Shown one piece after another: positions 62,123 through 64,000 of a stretch of 64,000 bases of DNA. A program made the translations under genes and the position numbers. Under the pieces are notes generated by a model. It was not told the origin of the DNA. It made no database searches and worked only from the letters and a program-made list of their open reading frames with translations. The number at the start of each line of letters is the position of its first letter. The first letter of the stretch is position 1. The stretch is from CAZDWZ01 sp964509425 (lineage in GTDB: Bacteria; Bdellovibrionota_C; UBA2361; SZUA-149; CAZDWZ01), in the NCBI GenBank assembly GCA_964509425.1, contig CAZDWZ010000006.1, positions 62,001-126,000 of the forward strand, given 5' to 3'.

Positions 62123-63727
62123 ATGGCGGACAACATTGTCGCGCTTCCGAGGTCGAGCAATCAGGCGCTCGGCATCGCGAAGTACGCGGTCCAGTTCTTG
62201 CGCGGCGAAGGCGGACCGGCGGGTGATCCGTCGCCCGGCGTGCTCGCGCGCACCCAGATGTTCTACACTGACGCCCAACTCTGCGGCATCTCGGCTCTCG
62301 CGCTCGGCGCGAACGCACCCAACCGGCTCTGGCACATGGCGCAAACGAAGCGCGTGGTTCAGGGCGTGAAGGGCGTCCCCCTGATCGGCGGGACCGGACT
62401 GTACCAGCCCGAATGGGCGGCGCTGGTGAACGGGGCCGCGGTTCGCGAGTGGGACGCGAACGGCACCAGCTTCGCGTATTTTCCCAAGCTCGGCCTCGTA
62501 AAGGGCGAGTTCGGCCACAACGACTGGTACGGGCTCGCCATCGCGGCGGCCCAGCTCACCGGGCAAGGCGGCAAGGACGCGCTCCGCGGCATGGTGCTCC
62601 ACGACCAGATCCGGGTCATCCTCGGCGGCGCGTTCGCGCTGAAGGACTACCGGATCGATCACGTCCTCCACGGCGGGATCGCGTCTGCGGCGGTGTGGGG
62701 AGCGATGACGGGAGCGACGCCCGAGCAGATCGAGATGGGCATCGGCGCGTTCGTCGCCCATCACGTTCCGTTCCGTGCGATCCGCGCCGGGCACCACCTC
62801 AGCGACTCCAAAGGTGCGTCGGCCGGCATCACGATGAAGGCGGCGATCGAGGCGATGGACATGTGCGCGAACGGCTTCATCGGCCCGCGCGACATCTTCC
62901 GGAACCCGCTCGCGCTGTTCCGGCTCATGGAAGGTCCGGGTCAGTACTTCGCTCGCATCGGCAGCCCGGTGACGCCGAACATCACCACCGAGGACGCCTC
63001 GCCGTTCGATCTCTACTTCGCGCTCGCGGGGGACGAGTTCGCGATCCAAGGCATGCACACCAAACTGGGCTTGTATGAGCATCAGTCGGCGAGCGCGATT
63101 CAGGCGCTCATCGACCTGCTCACCGCAAACCCGCACCTGCTGAACGACATCGAAGGAGGGAAGTTCAAGAAGATCGTGATCAAGGCGTACCGCGACGCCT
63201 TCAACATCATCGGGGATCCGGCGAAGCGGGACCCCCACAATCGGCAAAGTGCCGATCACTCGATGTGCTACATCATCGCCACGCTGATCCGGAAGGCCCT
63301 CGAGACCAAGCGGGTCGGCTGGAAGGAACTGATGTTGGTCCCGGAGGACTACGCGCAGGCTGCGCTCTTCAACCCGGTGACCCGGCGGCTCATGTCGCTG
63401 ATCCACTTCGAGTGGGGCGGCCCGACGTTCGACGCCGGGTATCCCGAAGGCATCCCGACGTCGATGGACATCACGGACTTGGACGACCGCGTCTTCTCGT
63501 CCGGCCTCGTCATGTTCCCGGGCGGTCACGCGGCAAACCACCGCGCTCCGAACCCGGTGGCCTTCGACGAGGTCGTCCGGCACAAGTGGCAGACGCTCGG
63601 CGCGCTCGCCGTCGCCGATCCGTCGTCGCTCGTGAACCGCTACATGTCCGTCGGCACGATGAGTCACGCGGACCTGCTGGCCATCGACCAACTCCCGTTT
63701 GCGATCGGCGAAGCCACCGCGATCTGA
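62123..63727 (+). CDS. MmgE/PrpD-family protein (2-methylcitrate dehydratase-like), high G+C
   Basis: 534 residues. GGGAGG lies eight bases before the ATG at 62123. The PrpD fold is visible: GQGGKDALRGMVLHDQIRVI, HVLHGGIASAAVWGAMTGAT, and the family's GHHLSDSKGASAGITMKAAI active-site segment, with later RDPHNRQSADHSMCYIIATL containing the conserved Asp-His. Members dehydrate 2-methylcitrate or act on iminodisuccinate/aconitate-type acids; no methylcitrate synthase or lyase is adjacent, so the substrate is undefined. G+C of about 65-75% in line counts and G/C-rich third positions differ sharply from neighbours at about 50%. A long opposite-strand frame over it is a by-product of this composition. 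Confidence 0.88.
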   Translation: MADNIVALPRSSNQALGIAKYAVQFLRGEGGPAGDPSPGVLARTQMFYTDAQLCGISALALGANAPNRLWHMAQTKRVVQGVKGVPLIGGTGLYQPEWAALVNGAAVREWDANGTSFAYFPKLGLVKGEFGHNDWYGLAIAAAQLTGQGGKDALRGMVLHDQIRVILGGAFALKDYRIDHVLHGGIASAAVWGAMTGATPEQIEMGIGAFVAHHVPFRAIRAGHHLSDSKGASAGITMKAAIEAMDMCANGFIGPRDIFRNPLALFRLMEGPGQYFARIGSPVTPNITTEDASPFDLYFALAGDEFAIQGMHTKLGLYEHQSASAIQALIDLLTANPHLLNDIEGGKFKKIVIKAYRDAFNIIGDPAKRDPHNRQSADHSMCYIIATLIRKALETKRVGWKELMLVPEDYAQAALFNPVTRRLMSLIHFEWGGPTFDAGYPEGIPTSMDITDLDDRVFSSGLVMFPGGHAANHRAPNPVAFDEVVRHKWQTLGALAVADPSSLVNRYMSVGTMSHADLLAIDQLPFAIGEATAI

Positions 63728-63780
63728 TCGGACTCCTATAACCCACGAACGAAAGGAGGCAACTCCCAAACACACTGGGC

Positions 63781-63820
63781 GGGAGAGCAAGGTTTTACCG
63801 AAAGGTACCTTCGCTCTCCC
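63781..63820. terminator. Hairpin after the MmgE/PrpD gene
   Basis: GGGAGAGC at 63781 pairs with GCTCTCCC at 63813-63820, with inner AAGGT/ACCTT pairing around TTTTACCGAAAGGT. It lies 54 bases after the stop and before the converging partial gene, so it is likely a two-way transcription stop. Confidence 0.65.
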
Positions 63821-63870
63821 CCTCAGCGTCTACTCTTATCGATCGAAAAAATGCGTCCCAACGTTGGCGT

Positions 63871-64000
63871 TTAGTCCTCAGGCTTTTCGCCATCGGGAGC
63901 CATTTTTACGAAACGCGGCAGAAACCGCCCGAGAACTCGAACGAGCGATGACTGCGATCGCATGACTTCTTCGATGTCTTTATAGGCCTGCGGAGCTTCA
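63871..64000 (-). CDS. RtcB-like RNA ligase, C-terminal fragment
   Basis: The last 42 codons of a gene that enters from beyond the right edge and stops at TAA 63871. The sequence starts EAPQAYKDIEEVMRSQSSLV and continues with a short basic tail (RFLPRFVKMAPDG). The EAPxAYKDI-x-x-VM-x-xQ-x-x-LV pattern is the conserved end of RtcB, the GTP- and Mn-dependent RNA 3'-phosphate/5'-hydroxyl ligase. The tail diverges from the usual VVNVKG/GVVKG end, so it is a divergent member. Only this part is visible. Confidence 0.7.
   Translation of the reverse strand, partial: EAPQAYKDIEEVMRSQSSLVRVLGRFLPRFVKMAPDGEKPED

Noticed and set aside
61988..63790. 600-codon minus-strand frame over the MmgE/PrpD gene
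   Set aside because: It is Arg/Asp/Glu/His-rich with no family features, and is a by-product of high G+C and G/C-rich third positions on the coding strand, where the PrpD motifs are clear.

Overview
The window looks like one scaffold of a Gram-negative bacterium. It encodes several lipoproteins, an O-antigen-ligase-type membrane protein, an MsbA-type exporter and many Sec signal peptides. G+C is about 50-55% by eye. Tad-family pilus genes whose CpaF ATPases carry FHA domains, a Ser/Thr-kinase-like protein and a cobalamin-dependent MetH fit a deltaproteobacterial or Bdellovibrionota-type lineage, but no rRNA or other phylogenetic marker is present, so the placement is inference. Ten Ns at 54055-54064 show it is a gapped assembly.

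Layout. 1-3.5 kb: a truncated polytopic membrane protein, a fused MsrB-MsrA reductase and a PAP2 phosphatase-like protein. 3.5-11.1 kb (minus strand): the first Tad block, with a kinase-like/FHA-like/repeat membrane protein, an FHA-CpaF ATPase, an FHA membrane protein and TadC, broken by tandem repeats and a long palindrome. 11.1-15.3 kb: metabolic and housekeeping genes (CitE-like lyase, inositol-phosphatase family, uracil-DNA glycosylase family, two lipoproteins). 15.3-16.4 kb: gene-poor. 16.4-20.5 kb: a very large two-module histidine kinase overlapping an OmpR-type regulator. 20.5-27.8 kb: secreted or periplasmic unknowns, including a protein with repeated domains and, just upstream, its decayed paralogue. 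27.9-29.6 kb: a small membrane protein and an M20 peptidase. 29.7-39.8 kb (minus strand): the second Tad block, read in the order Flp pilin, Flp-TadE fusion, TadG-like, TadE-like, unknown, short Flp pilin, CpaB, FHA-CpaF, TadB. 39.9-56 kb: RDD protein, MetH, an orphan periplasmic binding protein, several unknowns, an O-antigen-ligase-like protein, a DtxR/MntR-type regulator and a pseudopilin with a Ser/Thr/Gly repeat tail. 56-62 kb: a DUF1543 protein coupled to an ABC exporter, a secreted TPR protein and a second polytopic membrane protein. 62.1-63.7 kb: an MmgE/PrpD gene of much higher G+C, then the C-terminus of an RtcB-like protein at the right edge.

The two Tad blocks are complementary: each has a CpaF ATPase with its own FHA domain, TadC lies only in the first block, and TadB, CpaB and all Flp/TadE/TadG subunits only in the second. 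No secretin (CpaC/RcpA), CpaE or prepilin peptidase is in the window. Together they look like one phospho-regulated Tad secretion/pilus machine. Its unusual points are a kinase-like protein lacking most catalytic residues, a pilin polyprotein with two prepilin-peptidase-type sites, and a REP-like palindrome that has become the 5' coding end of a TadE-like gene.
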